Shown piece by piece: positions 24,790 to 36,784 of a DNA stretch of 64,000 nt. Source of the DNA: Daedaleopsis sinensis. Taxonomy: Eukaryota > Basidiomycota > Agaricomycetes > Polyporales > Polyporaceae. The stretch spans positions 1,178,001 through 1,242,000 of the forward strand of contig CM066308.1 of NCBI GenBank assembly GCA_033807695.1, given 5' to 3'. Made by a program: the position numbers and the translations under genes. The notes under the pieces are model-generated. The model was not told the DNA's origin and searched no databases. It was given only the letters and a program-made list of their open reading frames with translations. Numbering within the stretch: position 1 is the stretch's first letter; each line of letters begins with the position of its first letter.

Positions 24790-25330
24790 ACCTTGTTACA
24801 CTGATCTTGTGGCCAATTTCTTGAAATATTGCAACGGAAGGATCCATACGAGTAGTACAACTTATTACGCCTCGTCTCGCCATGCGACGAGACCGCAGCC
24901 GGTGCAAATATGTGGACAATTTGAGCTCGCGCTCGGCTGCGTTTCATTATCGTACAGTTATACATGCGGATCGTACGGTAAGCGTGAGTAGAGAGTAAAA
25001 CAAAAGCATATATGTATCGAGGCGCGAGGAACAAGATGTAGTCGTACGGGGCGGTAGAACGAGTGGAGGCAAGGTCTCGCGGGCAGGAAATCTATAAGCT
25101 TAAGGCTCAATGTCGTGAACGACGCCCGCAGCTGGACAACGGCTGCCCGACTGGCCAACGCGAGCGCAAACGTGTAAAGGGGAAAATCGAGACCTTGCGG
25201 GCATGGAAGCCAGGGTGCGAAGGAGAGTAAGGATGTACGGTCGTGAAGTCGAACAGTCGAGCGGCTAAAGCAAGTGTAGTGAAGGGGGCAGTAGGAGTGC
25301 AGGAGAGGAAAAGACGCAGCGTCGCACCGT
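24790..25330. other. Intergenic region between convergent genes
   Basis: This region separates the 3' ends of the glycosylase (plus) and the mitofusin (minus). Open frames on the minus strand here are out of phase with the mitofusin and look spurious. No element is seen. Confidence 0.5.
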
Positions 25331-28217
25331 TCAAGCACTGCTGATGCTCACGACCGACTCCCGCACCCCGCTCGCCTGCTGCTCGAGCACAGAGAACTTC
25401 TCGAGCGCCTTCAGCGCCCTCCGCTCCAGCTCCTCCGCACCGTGCACCTCGCGGCCCCGCTCCTCGAGCGCGCCCCGGAACTGCTCCCGGACGTCCCACG
25501 ACGCCAGCCTGAGCACCTTGCGCGTCTCCCGGCTGACCCGCGCCGCGTGGGCGCCGACGAACGAGCCCTCCTCGCCCTTCTCCTCGCCCTCCTTCGCGAG
25601 GCTCGCCTTGATCCGCCGCCCGACCGTGCGCGGGATCGCGCTCGGGAGCTCGAGGACAAAGTACGTGGCGAGCCCGATCGTGACCGCGCCGATGACGGGC
25701 GCAGCCCACTTCCGCGCGGTCTCGTTCTCGAAGAGGTGCGAGATGCGGACGACGCCCTCGAGAATGCCACGAGCCCCGATCGCCTTGCCGCCGACCATGG
25801 TGAGCGCGCCGAGGCCGACCGACGCGTACCCGAGGGTGCTCACGGTCACCTCGTCGCTCTCCTCCTTGCCGTCGCCGAAGTGCACCCAGAACTGGTGGTG
25901 GACGTCGAAGAGGTCGAAGAAGGTGGTCTCGAGCATGTCCGGACGCTGCGCGAGGCCGATTCCGAGCCCGTAGAGACCGCCGGCGACGACGACCGCGCGC
26001 GATGCCTGGCGAGAACGGCGGTTGCTCTTCTTGTTGGCACGGGCAGAGAACATCGCCTCGGGCATGAAGACCCGCCTGGGGCGCTCAACACCCTCCGGAA
26101 GATGCTTGTCGCCGAGCTCGGAGATCTTGTTGACGCCCTCGGTGGTGACGATGCGTGCCTCGTCCTCCGCAAGCTTGACCGAGTCATCAAGACTGCCCAG
26201 TAACGCACGACGGACGTCTCGCGCATAGTCCCAGATGCCAATGAGGCCGGGGTAGGGAGGAAGAGACATAGTTGCTGCGTCGACGCCGAGCTTGCCCTGA
26301 CCGACACGGTCAACAGCGTCGGCGAGGATCTCCTTCGTGCGCAGACGGGTGCGTGAAGCGCCGTTCTCCTCCACAGACTCGAGACTCTCCTCGAGAGCCT
26401 CACGGCCGTGCTTCATCTTATCAAGGACAGGGCGAACGCGGTTGATGTCATCCCGTGCACGTTCCAGCTCGGTCTGTGCGACGATCGCGTTCGCACCCAC
26501 GAGCAGGTCGACGTCGGAAAGCAGCTTGGTGAGGTAGGTCGAGGCCGGCGCGAGCTTGGACTTCGAGCGCTTGACAAGGACGAACGACCGAAGGGCTGAC
26601 TCGAGGTTACCGAAAGGGCCGGTATCTTCGTGCAGTGCTTGCTGTGAATCAACGAAGTGAACGAGGTCCTCCGCATCCTCATATGTCCGCGGGCTGAGTT
26701 GCTTGATCTGTTCCAAAACCAAGCGCTTGCATTTGGCCTTGTCTCGGATCTGCTCGTACTTGTTGACGACGATGAAGACGTACGCCTTCTCGTGGCTGGC
26801 GTTCATCAAGAACTCCTTCGCGGAGAGGGTGAAGTGGTTCTCGGCCGAGACGACGAAGACGATCACGTCAATCTCCTCCTGGCGAGCGAAGACGCGAGTG
26901 GTGTGGGTGTTGTCGCGGTTGAGGCCGGGCGCGTCGATGAGGGAGATATCGACGATGCCGTTGCTAAGGAGCGACGCTTGCGGGTCACGGGGATCGGAAA
27001 GGTAGACCTTGAGGATCTGGGATTCCTTCTCGTTTTCTGAGACGATCGAGTCCAGATCAGAAAGGCTAGCACGAGTGAACGTGCTTTCGTCCTTCACAGA
27101 GTACGTTACTCCATCCTTCACCACATGAACTTCTTCCGAGCCACCATTCTCCGTCGCGTCGTGGACCTCGCAGAACGCGGTCGTACAGGGTTGCTGATCT
27201 ACTGGCATCACTTGACGACGCAGCAGCGCATTGACGAAAGTGGATTTTCCTGCATTCAGGTCACCGGTGACAAGGACCTTGGAGGACGTGTCCTCGACAC
27301 GAGAGCGAAGCTTGTCGAGATGGTGAACAGCGTTCAGAATGCGGTCATCGAGCAGGTTGGCGATGGAGGACTTTTCGAGCTGCGCTACAAGCGCGGCGGG
27401 GGATGAAGAGCCATGTGCACCAAGCTTGAGGTCCAGGCGTAATAGATGGAACTCCGACGCCTCCTCGGGCAACACCAGACGGTCTTCATCCTCCCCAGTC
27501 TCTGCGCTAGATTCCTCCTCCTTGTCCGTGATAGTAGCGAGAGTCACAGAGCGAGTCAAGCCAGCCTTTGCGGGAGCGACGATGACATCGGCTTGGAAGG
27601 ACGGGTCATCAGGAAATGAGAGCGAACGACGCACTCCCTTGCGTTTCCGCGAGGTGGAGGACTCGACATGCGCGGGCTGCTCCTGCAGCTGAGGGTAGCG
27701 AACGACCCAGTCGTCCTTGTGGAACTCGCGAAGGTCCCCGAGAATCGACTGGGTAGAATCTAATGCTTTGAGCAAACTAACGATTTGTCAACACTTGTTC
27801 CCCTCTTCGGCAACACCGGGTAACAGGCAGTTACATCCTGATCACAGCGAAGCATCGGCCAAACGACTTTCCTTTGTCTTGTCCCAAGTGTCCCATCAAC
27901 AATACACCTGAGCTATGCAGACAGCCTGTCCCATGCTGGTTGCATTGCGAATACAGCATGTAGCCAGCATGGGACCAAGGCGTATCGCTGAGTGCTACGC
28001 AAAACGTATTTGGCCAACGACCCGAAGACGAACAGGATGTAACACCGTGTTACACATCATGGTACCCCCGGTGCAAGCTATAGGTCGTAGATTTGGGTGC
28101 TCACCTGTCCTTATGCTCGATATATGCCTCCTGCACTCCTTCAGACAGATGTTTGGGCGAACTCTCCAGCGTGGGCCGCGGCGAGAGAGCCGCACTTGGG
28201 AAGTACGACGAAGCCAT
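25331..28217 (-). CDS. FZO1: Mitofusin, dynamin-like GTPase of the mitochondrial outer membrane
   Basis: The model is complement(join(25331..27776, 28105..28217)), 852 residues. The ATG is at 28217-28215; exon 1 ends YIEHKD and is joined in phase across a 328-bp intron to LLKALDSTQSILGDL. The GTPase domain shows GDLNAGKST (P-loop), a Thr-rich switch region, DAPG (G3) and NKYE (G4). The C-terminal half has coiled-coil-like helices and two hydrophobic segments near GLYGLGIGL and PVIGAVTIGLATYFVLEL, fitting the membrane region of Fzo1. Fzo1 tethers and fuses mitochondrial outer membranes in a GTP-dependent way. Length is close to the family norm. The unusually long first intron contains an inverted-repeat element, described separately. 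Confidence 0.95.
27820..28053. mobile_element. MITE-like inverted-repeat element in FZO1 intron 1
   Basis: The ends are imperfect inverted repeats of about 24 bp: 27820-27843 against 28030-28053. Both read GTAACA, a few variable bases, then GTTACATCCTG when taken inwards. A second, perfect inverted repeat sits inside (GTCCCATGCTGG at 27928-27939, CCAGCATGGGAC at 27964-27975). There is no coding capacity. A target-site duplication is not clear. The element accounts for most of an intron that is five to six times longer than others in the window. Confidence 0.6.
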
Positions 28218-30396
28218 TTTGTTCCACAGGAACTCTCAGAGACGTCGCTGTAGCAGGGATGCCGTAGACGTCGTCGTAGTGGTCGTGGTCGTCGTTGGGG
28301 GTGGTGGTGGTGAAGAGGATGGTGCCGACCGGTTGGCCTTACGGAGCTCGCTGTTGTCACGGCCTCGCAACTTCTCACGCCATAATTTAAGTCGGAGTCT
28401 CAGAGATTTGGGGGCGCTTGAGTTCTACCCGGCCGGAACTCCAATGTGCCCGTGGGTATTCAGTCTCCGCTCAACCTTTCAAATCAGACCAACCCGACAT
28501 CACCCGATCCACCTCTTCTGGCCAACCTCCCAGTTCAGCCGACTGGTTCAGCCCTGTTCTGCCCCTTTCTGCCCAGATACAACATCTTGCTGCCCGCAGG
28601 AGTCCATAACAAATCATCTTATACGGTTTTGTAGGACTAGAGGTATGATGAGCACCTACTCATGATAACAGCTAGACCCGTGGCAAGGTACCGTTATATG
28701 CGCGTGCATTGTTATGTGGACCTGAAAGTGAAGTCACTATTGGTTGCTGACGTCTTGACTCCTCAGATGAGATCCGAATCGTCAAAGTATATCATCAGTT
28801 CTTCAGCAGTGCTATCATGCTTCAACCTTATATCTTCTGAGTGCGAACGACTGTCTAACCGTCTTCAGATTCTGAGAAGATCTTCGGTGCGTAGCGGTAG
28901 ATACAAATAATCGAGACATCGAACCCTTAGGACGCCGCCCTTCTTTCCGCAGAGCTAAGTACTAATGCGCACTCACCGTTGTAACTACTAGTCATTTTCT
29001 CAAAGTCACACATTAATGGCAGTAAAGCTGACCAAGACGTGCTGTGCTTAGATACCGCTTCGTCGAGCTCTCAGATCGTTCAAAGAGACTCGGATGAGTA
29101 TCACAATTCCAACCACGAATGGTACGAATTCGAAAGTGCCACCGTGAAACTTGACAAGGAACCGGTGACCCAATTGATGAGGTCGCATACACATGTCACA
29201 AACCCAAGTTACTGCGGAACAATCACTCGCTGTACGTCGAACAATGTACGCAAGAGGGCAGCTCATACGTCTTCCACGACTTCGCTGAGCATTGCCTTGA
29301 GATCCATCGCCAGACACGCTATAGATCTCCTATGTATGCGTTTTCTGTGCCTTATCATACTCTTGTAATGGCTATTGGTGAGTTTTAACCCGTTTTCTGA
29401 CCGCTGACCGTGACTTCTCCGGAGCATGCAGTGGCCATTAGTACTCCTGCCGCCCTGGATCTGTTACGCAGTGTGCATCAGTCAAGTAACTTGTCCTGCT
29501 TGTCAGTCTGACATGACTGCTCATGCCAAGTCCGGCGTCGACTCTCCGGCAGAAGATTGAACAACCAGTTGCCATCGCCGCCCTGAGCATTCATCGGTGC
29601 TTCTGCCTGCGCGAAGCTCCCATTGCGCTTGCTATGGGACTTTCTGCTGCCATATCCTTTTCAGGGTCCAGGGTCCAAGCTCAAGTGGCAAGTCGCGTTT
29701 AACAGCTCGCCAGGGACCGTCCTACACCTCCCGATACTTCTCGGTTGTGCGCTGTGGGAAATCGAACCAGCGAGCGTTGGCGTCGTGGGCACGACTGCCC
29801 ATATGAAGTCCGCCATGGGTTTTATACGCTTGAAGGATAGATCGTGCTCTCCCTTACGCTTCGCTCACTAAAGTACGCTTCATGCTCATGAGAGGGGCGG
29901 CGTCGGCTTCGCGCACTTAATATTTCACTGAAGCTTCCATGTTTTGCAGGGAAACGCTGCAAGCGCCAAGGGCTGTGGCGCGTGTTTTGATGGGAGGAGT
30001 TCATTCGAGCCGTCATATCTGCGCGACGAGCGCGCTGACAGCTATTCCGAGCATATCGCGGCGTCGGCGTGCCTCGGCGGCTCTCTGCACGTTCTGACCG
30101 TCCTTTGCCCCTCCACGACCCTCTGAATCCCGATTCGCGACCTAGCGTAGGTACAGATTTCTATCACTGTCCTCTCGGTGGTACTACTCTACTGACAGCG
30201 ATGGCCGATCTCTAGCACCCCCAGGGCCCGCATCGCTCAGCTCCCGGCTTGACTTCTGCACTGAGACCGGCTCCGACGTGAGTTTGTGCCTCTGCCATCG
30301 GCAGAATTGTCGTAATCCCCGCCCTATAACAGTCGGCGACAGCGAGAGCGAGAGGACTGGTACACCCAGGTTTGAACGATCCCGTAACCCACCAGG
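28218..30396. other. Long intergenic region
   Basis: This holds the FZO1 promoter and the GH16 upstream region. A GTC/GGT-rich run lies at about 28268-28315. Frames between 28660 and 29870 are short, with no shared splice logic or domain; they could be remnants of a decayed gene but nothing identifies one. Confidence 0.45.
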
Positions 30397-32090
30397 ATGT
30401 TCTTCTCCACTCGGGTCGCGTGTTTGTCTCTCCTCCTCACCGTGGCCGTGGCGCAGTACAACCTTGTTAAGGAGTACGCGGGGGAGTCGTTCTTCAATGA
30501 CTGGTCTTTCTATGGTAACAGTGAGTACCGAATGACGAACTGCTGCCTTGGACGAACGCTGACCTTACGGCATATCCTCTGCAGTCGACAACCTGACCAA
30601 TGGAGATGTCACGTACGCTTTGCCGCTCCATCGCAGCGTGGTCCGCCAGAGCTCTCTCTAACAAACTTACGGCCCTTCTAGCTTCCTGAATGACATCGAC
30701 GCGTTCCACAACCGGATTGCGTTCGTGAACGACGCAGGGAACGCGGTGATGAAGGTGGACAACACGACGCACCTCAAGTTCAGCCAAAAGCGCAACTCGA
30801 TCCGCATATCTTCCAAAGACCAGTTCACGGTCGGCTCGGTCTGGGTGGCGGACATCCTGCACGTTCCATACGGCGTACGTGCCGTGCCTCGTCCTTCCAC
30901 ACCAGCGATAACGTCCGTGCTGATGGTCCCTCGTTTATCCGAACACTGTAGTGCTCCGTTTGGGGCGCGTTCTGGTCGTCGGCTCCCACATGGCCGCTTG
31001 GCGGTGAGGTGGGTTTCGTATCGGGGAAAGACGGCCAAGGTCGTCATGGAATGGAGCTAACGAGCTGCCCAGATCGACACCTTCGAAGCCGTGAACCAAG
31101 ACCCATTCGGTCACATGGGACTGCACACGAACCCTGTACGTCCGTAACCACCCGCCGGGCGGAAGCCTAGATCTGAGAGAAGATTCATTTCGGTTAGGGC
31201 TGCACGCACTCCACGAATGCCGTCCAGTCTAGCCACCTCATCAACTCCACGGACTGCTCGATCCAGGCCAACAACAACCAGGGCTGCATCATCAGCAACC
31301 CCGACCCAGCCTCGTACGGGGAAGGTACGTCTCGCGCAGGATGTGAACGTCCGCTTGCCACTGACCCTTCGCCTGTCAGCGTTCGCGAATGCTGGCGGCG
31401 GCGTGTTTGTGACCGAGTTCGCCATCGATGGTATCTCGTAAGCCCCCTGCCTGTCTCGACCCGCGGCCGCGCTCTCTGACGCTCTCGGCCTGCGTCCAGC
31501 ATCTGGGTGTTCAACGTACGTCGCGCGCCTGCCCCCCACGCGAAGTAAGCTTACCTGGCCGTGCGAACGAAGCGCACGACGATTCCCAGCGCGTTGCAAG
31601 GGAACGTGAGCACCATCGACACGTCCGCGCTCGGGATCCCCGTCGCGAACTGGCCGGCGGACGACTGCTCGGTAAACGAGTTCTTCCAGCCCCAGGAACT
31701 CGTATTCGACATCACGTTATGCGGCGGTAAGTGCTCCCTGAGTCCCTCCCCTGCGCCCGTGGGCACCCAGGGCCCTGGGGCCGTGGCCGTCCGACGTGCA
31801 GCGCCTCACGCTGACATCACCTCTCCTCCCTGTGGATAGACTATGCCGGGGCCGCGAGCGTGTTCTACAACACCTGCACGGGCGTCTGCTACGACGACTG
31901 GGTCCTCGGAGATCCGTCGCATTATGACACTGCGTTTTTCGAGGTGTCCTATGTGAGGGTGTACGGCGTACCCGGAGAGCTCACCGTGCTCCAGCCCTCG
32001 AGTGGCCCTCGATCCGCGGACGTGCGGGCCTCCGCCGCGCTCGCGCTGGCGTTGGGAAGCCTGTTTGCGCTAATCTGGACCCTCTCCTGA
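30397..32090 (+). CDS. Secreted glycoside hydrolase family 16 protein, probably GPI-anchored
   Basis: Residues 1-20 (MFFSTRVACLSLLLTVAVAQ) are a signal peptide. At least eight exons join into a protein of roughly 350 residues; early ones are 30397..30520, 30585..30612 and from 30682. Two exons meet to form GGEIDTFEAVN, which carries the GH16 catalytic pattern E-x-D-x-x-E: the first Glu acts as nucleophile and the last as acid/base. Around it are YNLVKEYAG, FFNDWSFYGN and CSVWGAFWS, as in fungal GH16 proteins acting on beta-1,3(4)-glucans. The C terminus ends in a hydrophobic segment (LALALGSLFALIWTLS) after a Ser-rich stretch, fitting a GPI-anchor signal. The probable role is cell-wall glucan remodelling or degradation at the cell surface; the exact substrate cannot be read from sequence. 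Confidence 0.9.
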
Positions 32091-33175
32091 AGAACGGTCT
32101 CGCACTCCCGCCGCGCCGTTCATTTGCCTCGGGCCTCGCTTTTCCCTTCCCGTCGGGGACGCACGGACGCATTCGTATGTCATTGCTCGCTGTGCTAATC
32201 TTGTTCTGCCGGGGATTTACATGTGGGACGGTCGGTGCCTTTACGCTAGAGTCCAGAGCCCAGACGTGTACATATACCACACTATGCTATCCGCACAGTG
32301 TGCGCACTAGACTGGCCGGGACGCGTGGCATGCGGCGGAGGGCAGGTGCGCGGGTGTCGGTGTTGAAGAGCGACCATGCTCGCCGCCGGACAGCACTGGA
32401 CGGGTGCGTGGTGCTACAATTTATCGCAGGCGCAGGTGTCTGTGGCGCTGCTTCGGAGAAGACGAGGAGGAAGCCGGGGAGCGTCCGTTTTCTCCGATGG
32501 GCCGGGCAGCAGGCCTTCCACGCGATGGTGGGGGTGCCGTCAGTCTGCGACCGTTCAGGCGATGAAGTGGCAGCGAATGTCAATGGAGCGGTCTCGCAGC
32601 CATATCCTCGCGGCCGCCTCTCACCATGCCACACATGCTTCACGGACGGTGGCCTGTCGTGGCGCGCGCGTGGCCGTCCGTTTCTCGACGCGCGCAAACG
32701 CCCCGCTGCTGCCGACCGCGCTCCCTTTCTTGTCCGTCTTCTCAGCGAGTCCTCGGCCTCTCGCCCGTCACGCTCACGCTCGCACCCGTGCACCGTGCGG
32801 CCATGAGGTCACCACGACTCGCCCTCCCCCAACACTCCGAGTCGGCGGGAGATCCCCACTTGCCTTTCAGAACGTTCATCCACGCCCGGCTGAGCCCAGC
32901 TGTGAGCCGCCCAGTGCCAGCCTCCGTGATTCGAGTCCGTGCCATCCGCCCCAAGCCAAAAGCGGCTGGCACCGTGCTCGATCACTGAAATTATCGTTTC
33001 TGGCGCGAACGCGAGCCCGTAAGCGAGTACGGTCCTATATCTTGCGCAGCTAAAGGTCTGAGTTATGCCACTCACCTCCTGCCCCCTCCACCGCCGCCCC
33101 ACTCCACCTCCTGCCAGTGGACACTCCATAAACACCGACACGTCCCCTCGCGAATCCCCCACAACTGCGCCCACC
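32091..33175. other. GC-rich intergenic region
   Basis: Open frames of up to 225 codons occur here, but they overlap each other on both strands, are rich in Arg, Ala, Ser and Pro, and show no domain, as expected from GC-rich non-coding DNA. This is the upstream region of the dehydrogenase gene at 33176. Confidence 0.55.
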
Positions 33176-34424
33176 ATGCCCATCCCGACCAACTGCAACT
33201 CGAACAGCGCGTGCTTCAGCACTCCAAACATATGGTCCAACACCCTCTCCGACGCCAAGAGCCTGTTTAGCGTCGAAGGCCTTGTCGCGGTTGTCACAGG
33301 CGGCGGAACAGGTACGTACCCGAGATCGGGCTATTCGCTGCGCGCCCTCGCCCCGATTATGGCTTCCGGGCGCCCACTTATCACGAATTGGGATACAGGA
33401 ATCGGCCTGATGATCGCGAAGGCGCTCGAGGCCAACGGCGCCATCGTCTACATCGTGTCGCGACGGCTCGACGTCCTACAGACGGCTGCGGACGAGCATA
33501 ACGTGCGTCGCGCGCAGCCTTCGCGGAGTTCTTGCGAGATTGCTGACAGTGGTGTTCGCCGCGTCCTTCTCCTGTGCGTGTAGTGTCGGGGAAATCTCAT
33601 CGCGCTCCAGGGGGACGTCACCAGCCGCGAGTCGATGAGAGCGGTTGCAGAGACGGTGCGCACACGGCACGGATACATCAACCTTCTCGTGAACAATGCC
33701 GGCCTCGCGAAGAACTTCCTTCCGAAGCTCCCCGGGCCAGGCGAGGTCGACATGAAAAAGTACCAGGAGCTGCTCTGGAACGCGGGCTCGCCCCAGGAGT
33801 TCACAAGCGCGTTCGAGGTGAACGTGTCCGCGGTGTGGTACACCGCCCTCGCATTCCTCGACCTCCTCGACGCGGGCAACAAGCGCGGGAACGTCCCCGG
33901 CGTTACCAGCCAGATCCTCACCGTCGCGAGCGGCGGCGCGTTCCGCAAAGACGACAAGGTTTTCAGCGTGCCGTACACGCTCAGCAAGTCCGCCGCGACG
34001 CACCTTGGCAAGATGCTCGCGCACTTCCTCAAGGACTGGCAGATCCGGAGCAACGTCATCGCGCCCGGTATCTTCCCCTCGGGTGCGTGCAATCTTTCCC
34101 GGCCGTGGGACCGCCCGGCTTCTTCGAGTTTCGAGCTGACCCTTGCGCTGTCTCGACGCCCACGCACGCCTCCAGAAATGGTCGACGGCCTAATATCCGA
34201 CGAGTACGTCAGGGCTGGCGTGCCGCTGCACCGTGCAGGCACCATCGACGATATGGGCGGCCTGATACTGTTCCTGTCAAGCAGGGTGCGTGCATTGCAT
34301 TGTGGTCAGCTTCGTCGCACACTGAATTGGCGGCATGTTTCATTCCCAGGCGGGAGCATATGTTAATGGGACGGTGCAGCTCATCGACGGAGGCCGCCTG
34401 CTCTTGTACCCGTCAAGTTATTAG
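33176..34424 (+). CDS. Short-chain dehydrogenase/reductase (SDR)
   Basis: The model is join(33176..33311, 33399..33502, 33584..34082, 34176..34285, 34350..34424), 307 residues, all in phase. The nucleotide-binding motif VVTGGGTGIGL is rebuilt across intron 1 (TGxxxGIG of classical SDRs). NNAG is present, and the catalytic YTLSK (Y-x-x-x-K) follows a Ser at VASGGAF. The end (AGAYVNGTVQLIDGG) matches the usual SDR C terminus. It should be an NAD(P)H-dependent oxidoreductase of the cytosol. An insertion after NNAG (about 33715-33800) matches fungal SDRs of unassigned substrate. The next gene is convergent, with stops 154 bp apart. Confidence 0.92.
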
Positions 34425-34578
34425 ACTTTCCCGTCGTAGCGCCGCATCTGGAGCTCGTTGTGGGAGGTCGGGATCTTTAGTTAATCTATACGCCTTTGGC
34501 GTCATGCTACCAGGTAATCGCATGTATCAGTATCATACCCGGCATTAATTGTACCTTGTATCGCCTCTTTATCGTCTC

Positions 34579-36265
34579 CTATTGCTCCAACTTTGCATGT
34601 GCGTATGTCGCTTCTAGCCTGGACCTGACGTACTCTCCCGCAGAGCCGACTTCGTACTGCGCAGGGTAGTCATCTGATATGCAGCTGGGCAAGGCCTAGA
34701 AGGAGAATCATGGTCACCGGCCCCAGAAAAGTTGACAATTTGCGTGCGCACCTCGAGCTTGACGTCATAGTCGGTTCCGAAGAACAGCGGGATAGAGTAT
34801 CGCTCGACCCCGGAGCGGTTCACGGCTCTGTGGACCGTTGATTTGAAGACATCGTCTGCAATCGTGCGCACAGTCGCGGGAATGTGTGAGCGTGACACAG
34901 TGTCCAGACCGACCCGAGATGAGGTCCTCACTCGTCCACCTCGCGAACTGGTCACCCAAGCTGTAAGCGAGGCGATCAGCGCACAGTCGCCGCGCAAGAG
35001 CCTGAGAATGATCACGTACTTGACAACGAGCGTGCCCGGGATGGGCACGGCGTCCACCCACTTTCCGTTTGCGTTGAGCACCTGCAGGGCCCGGACGTCG
35101 TCTTGCTGCCAAAGGATCGTGAAGCACTAAGGGGGCCGGCAAAGTTCCATGAGCCCGCTTCCCGGGTGCGAGCCGTAGAACACTGATGTGTCACCTCGTA
35201 GCTTGAATGTTCAAATGTTCAATGTCTGATTAGCACATATGCTGGCCCATTCCTCCGGTGCATGCGGACGTACTCGGTGTGCGCCCCGATACCCTGCATC
35301 CTGTCGTCGACCGGTCCAGTCTGTGGCGGGTAGTACAGGAGGCGCATGATGGCCGCGGGCTTCGTCGTCTGCTATCACGGTCAGAACCCGTCCACCGTCC
35401 CGCTACGCTGCGTGTATCGGACGGGGCCGCTTGCACGGAACGAGCCAAGCCTTTCCACGCGCACCTTATCGTCGAAGAAGTCCTCGGGCAAGTCTAGAGC
35501 GAGCGCGAAGAGCGGGAAGAGGGACTGCCCGAGCCGCACCGCTGCGTGGCTTCTCAATCGTGCAGCCGAACGAGGGTGACGGTGACGGTGACGGATAGTC
35601 GCGGCACTGTCAGCCTAGAGCAGCCCAGGAAGAGCACGGCGAGCTCACTAGTAGTCGAGAACGGCCTCCCTGAAGCCTGGCAGGGTATCTGGCCAGACGT
35701 TCTCCCCCGTCATCGCCCCGTCGTTCGCGCGTGTTGCGCCAAGCGGGTCTTCCCAGCCCAGGTCGAAGCCCTCGTGCAGGTCGCCTCTGTTTTCGGGGTT
35801 CGTGTTCTCGCCAAGGAGAGCGGTGTATCCCTTGAAATTCGCGCTGTTGTGGATGTCCATAGACATCTTAGTATACAATGGGAGGGCGAAGAACTTCTTC
35901 GCCGCGTCGACCGTGGTCGAGACAGTTTCCTCCGGTATGCCGTGATTCATTACTGTTAAGCATTAATTAGGACGTCATACTCTACTGCCGAGTGCAGTAG
36001 AGGCGACAAATGGTGTACATACTGTAGAAAAATCCCACGTTGATACAGGCATTCCGTATCTCGTCCGCCAATGCTCGGCGTACTTCAGGGTTGGGACTTC
36101 GAGCATTTGCTAAGTCTCTACACCTTCATGTCAGTGGATAAAACGGTATCAGAAAAGGGAACACCATCGGAATGACAGTCACATGATGGGGATATCGTCG
36201 AACGTGCTATCGGTGCGGAAGTCAGCAAGTATGAGGGGTCGCCGGATGCATGCATTGGTGGTCAT
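34579..36265 (-). CDS. 2-oxoglutarate/Fe(II)-dependent oxygenase (isopenicillin N synthase-like)
   Basis: This multi-exon gene has its start ATG at 36265-36263 and stop at 34581-34579. Splicing gives DDIPIIDLANARSP and GFFYIMNHGIPEETV at the N terminus, standard for the DIOX_N region. Then follow FFALPLYTKM, a GEN-containing segment, MRLLYYPPQ, GIGAHTEYCFTILWQ, VHRAVNRSGVERYSIPLFF and the closing motif AGEYVRSRLEATYAHAK. Iron ligands would be the His of GAHTEY, the acidic residue two places later and the His of STVHRAV; R-Y-S binds 2-oxoglutarate. The acidic ligand is Glu (HTE) where most of the family has Asp (HTD). The family hydroxylates or oxidises small molecules; the substrate is unknown. 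It lies tail to tail with the dehydrogenase. Confidence 0.88.
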
Positions 36266-36784
36266 AGAAACAGATATCTGTGGGAGAGAGGATATAAAGT
36301 AAACTCGTACGGTCTATAGCTTATGAGTGTGTCGACATCGATTAGCGGCAGGATGCTTACTATGCTAATCACCACAATATTGGCGGTAGTGACTGGTTAA
36401 GGCAAGTTCGTGATTAGGCGTCTACAATTCCTTTTGCGATCGTTACCATCGTTATCGGGCGCTAAACAAGCAAACAGACGTCGTTGCAAAGACTTCCGAG
36501 GAGGGCTCTGCGTCAGGATTTTATCATTCACTGTTAGTAAGTAGTTCAGCACTAGATTCTTCTACGAATTGATACAACTCTACCCTAGTCGTATTGCTCT
36601 GACCTAGGTTCTTCTACAAACTGATACTATTAAAGTTGAAGTACCCTAAGACACTGATCCTACTAGTGTCGAACGTGCAACGCTTAACTCTCCTCCTGCT
36701 GTAATGGGCATTTCTCGACTTGAAACTTTGGCGATTGAGTGCTGAACGTTTTTGCCCCACAGTACTCTACTATACCTGCCAACC
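36266..36784. promoter_or_regulatory. Divergent promoter region
   Basis: This AT-richer gap lies between the oxygenase (minus) and the interrupted F-box-like gene (plus), so it carries both promoters. Direct repeats of TTCTTCTACRAAYTGATAC-type sequence occur at about 36558 and 36610. No gene is seen. Confidence 0.45.

Noticed and set aside
25442..26203. Plus-strand open frame of 253 codons
   Set aside because: It is antisense to the mitofusin coding exon.
29039..29368. Plus-strand open frame of 109 codons
   Set aside because: No domain, and neighbouring frames do not connect to it through in-phase introns.
32376..33053. Plus-strand open frame of 225 codons upstream of the dehydrogenase
   Set aside because: Overlapping open frames on both strands and an Arg/Ser/Pro/Ala bias point to GC-rich non-coding DNA.
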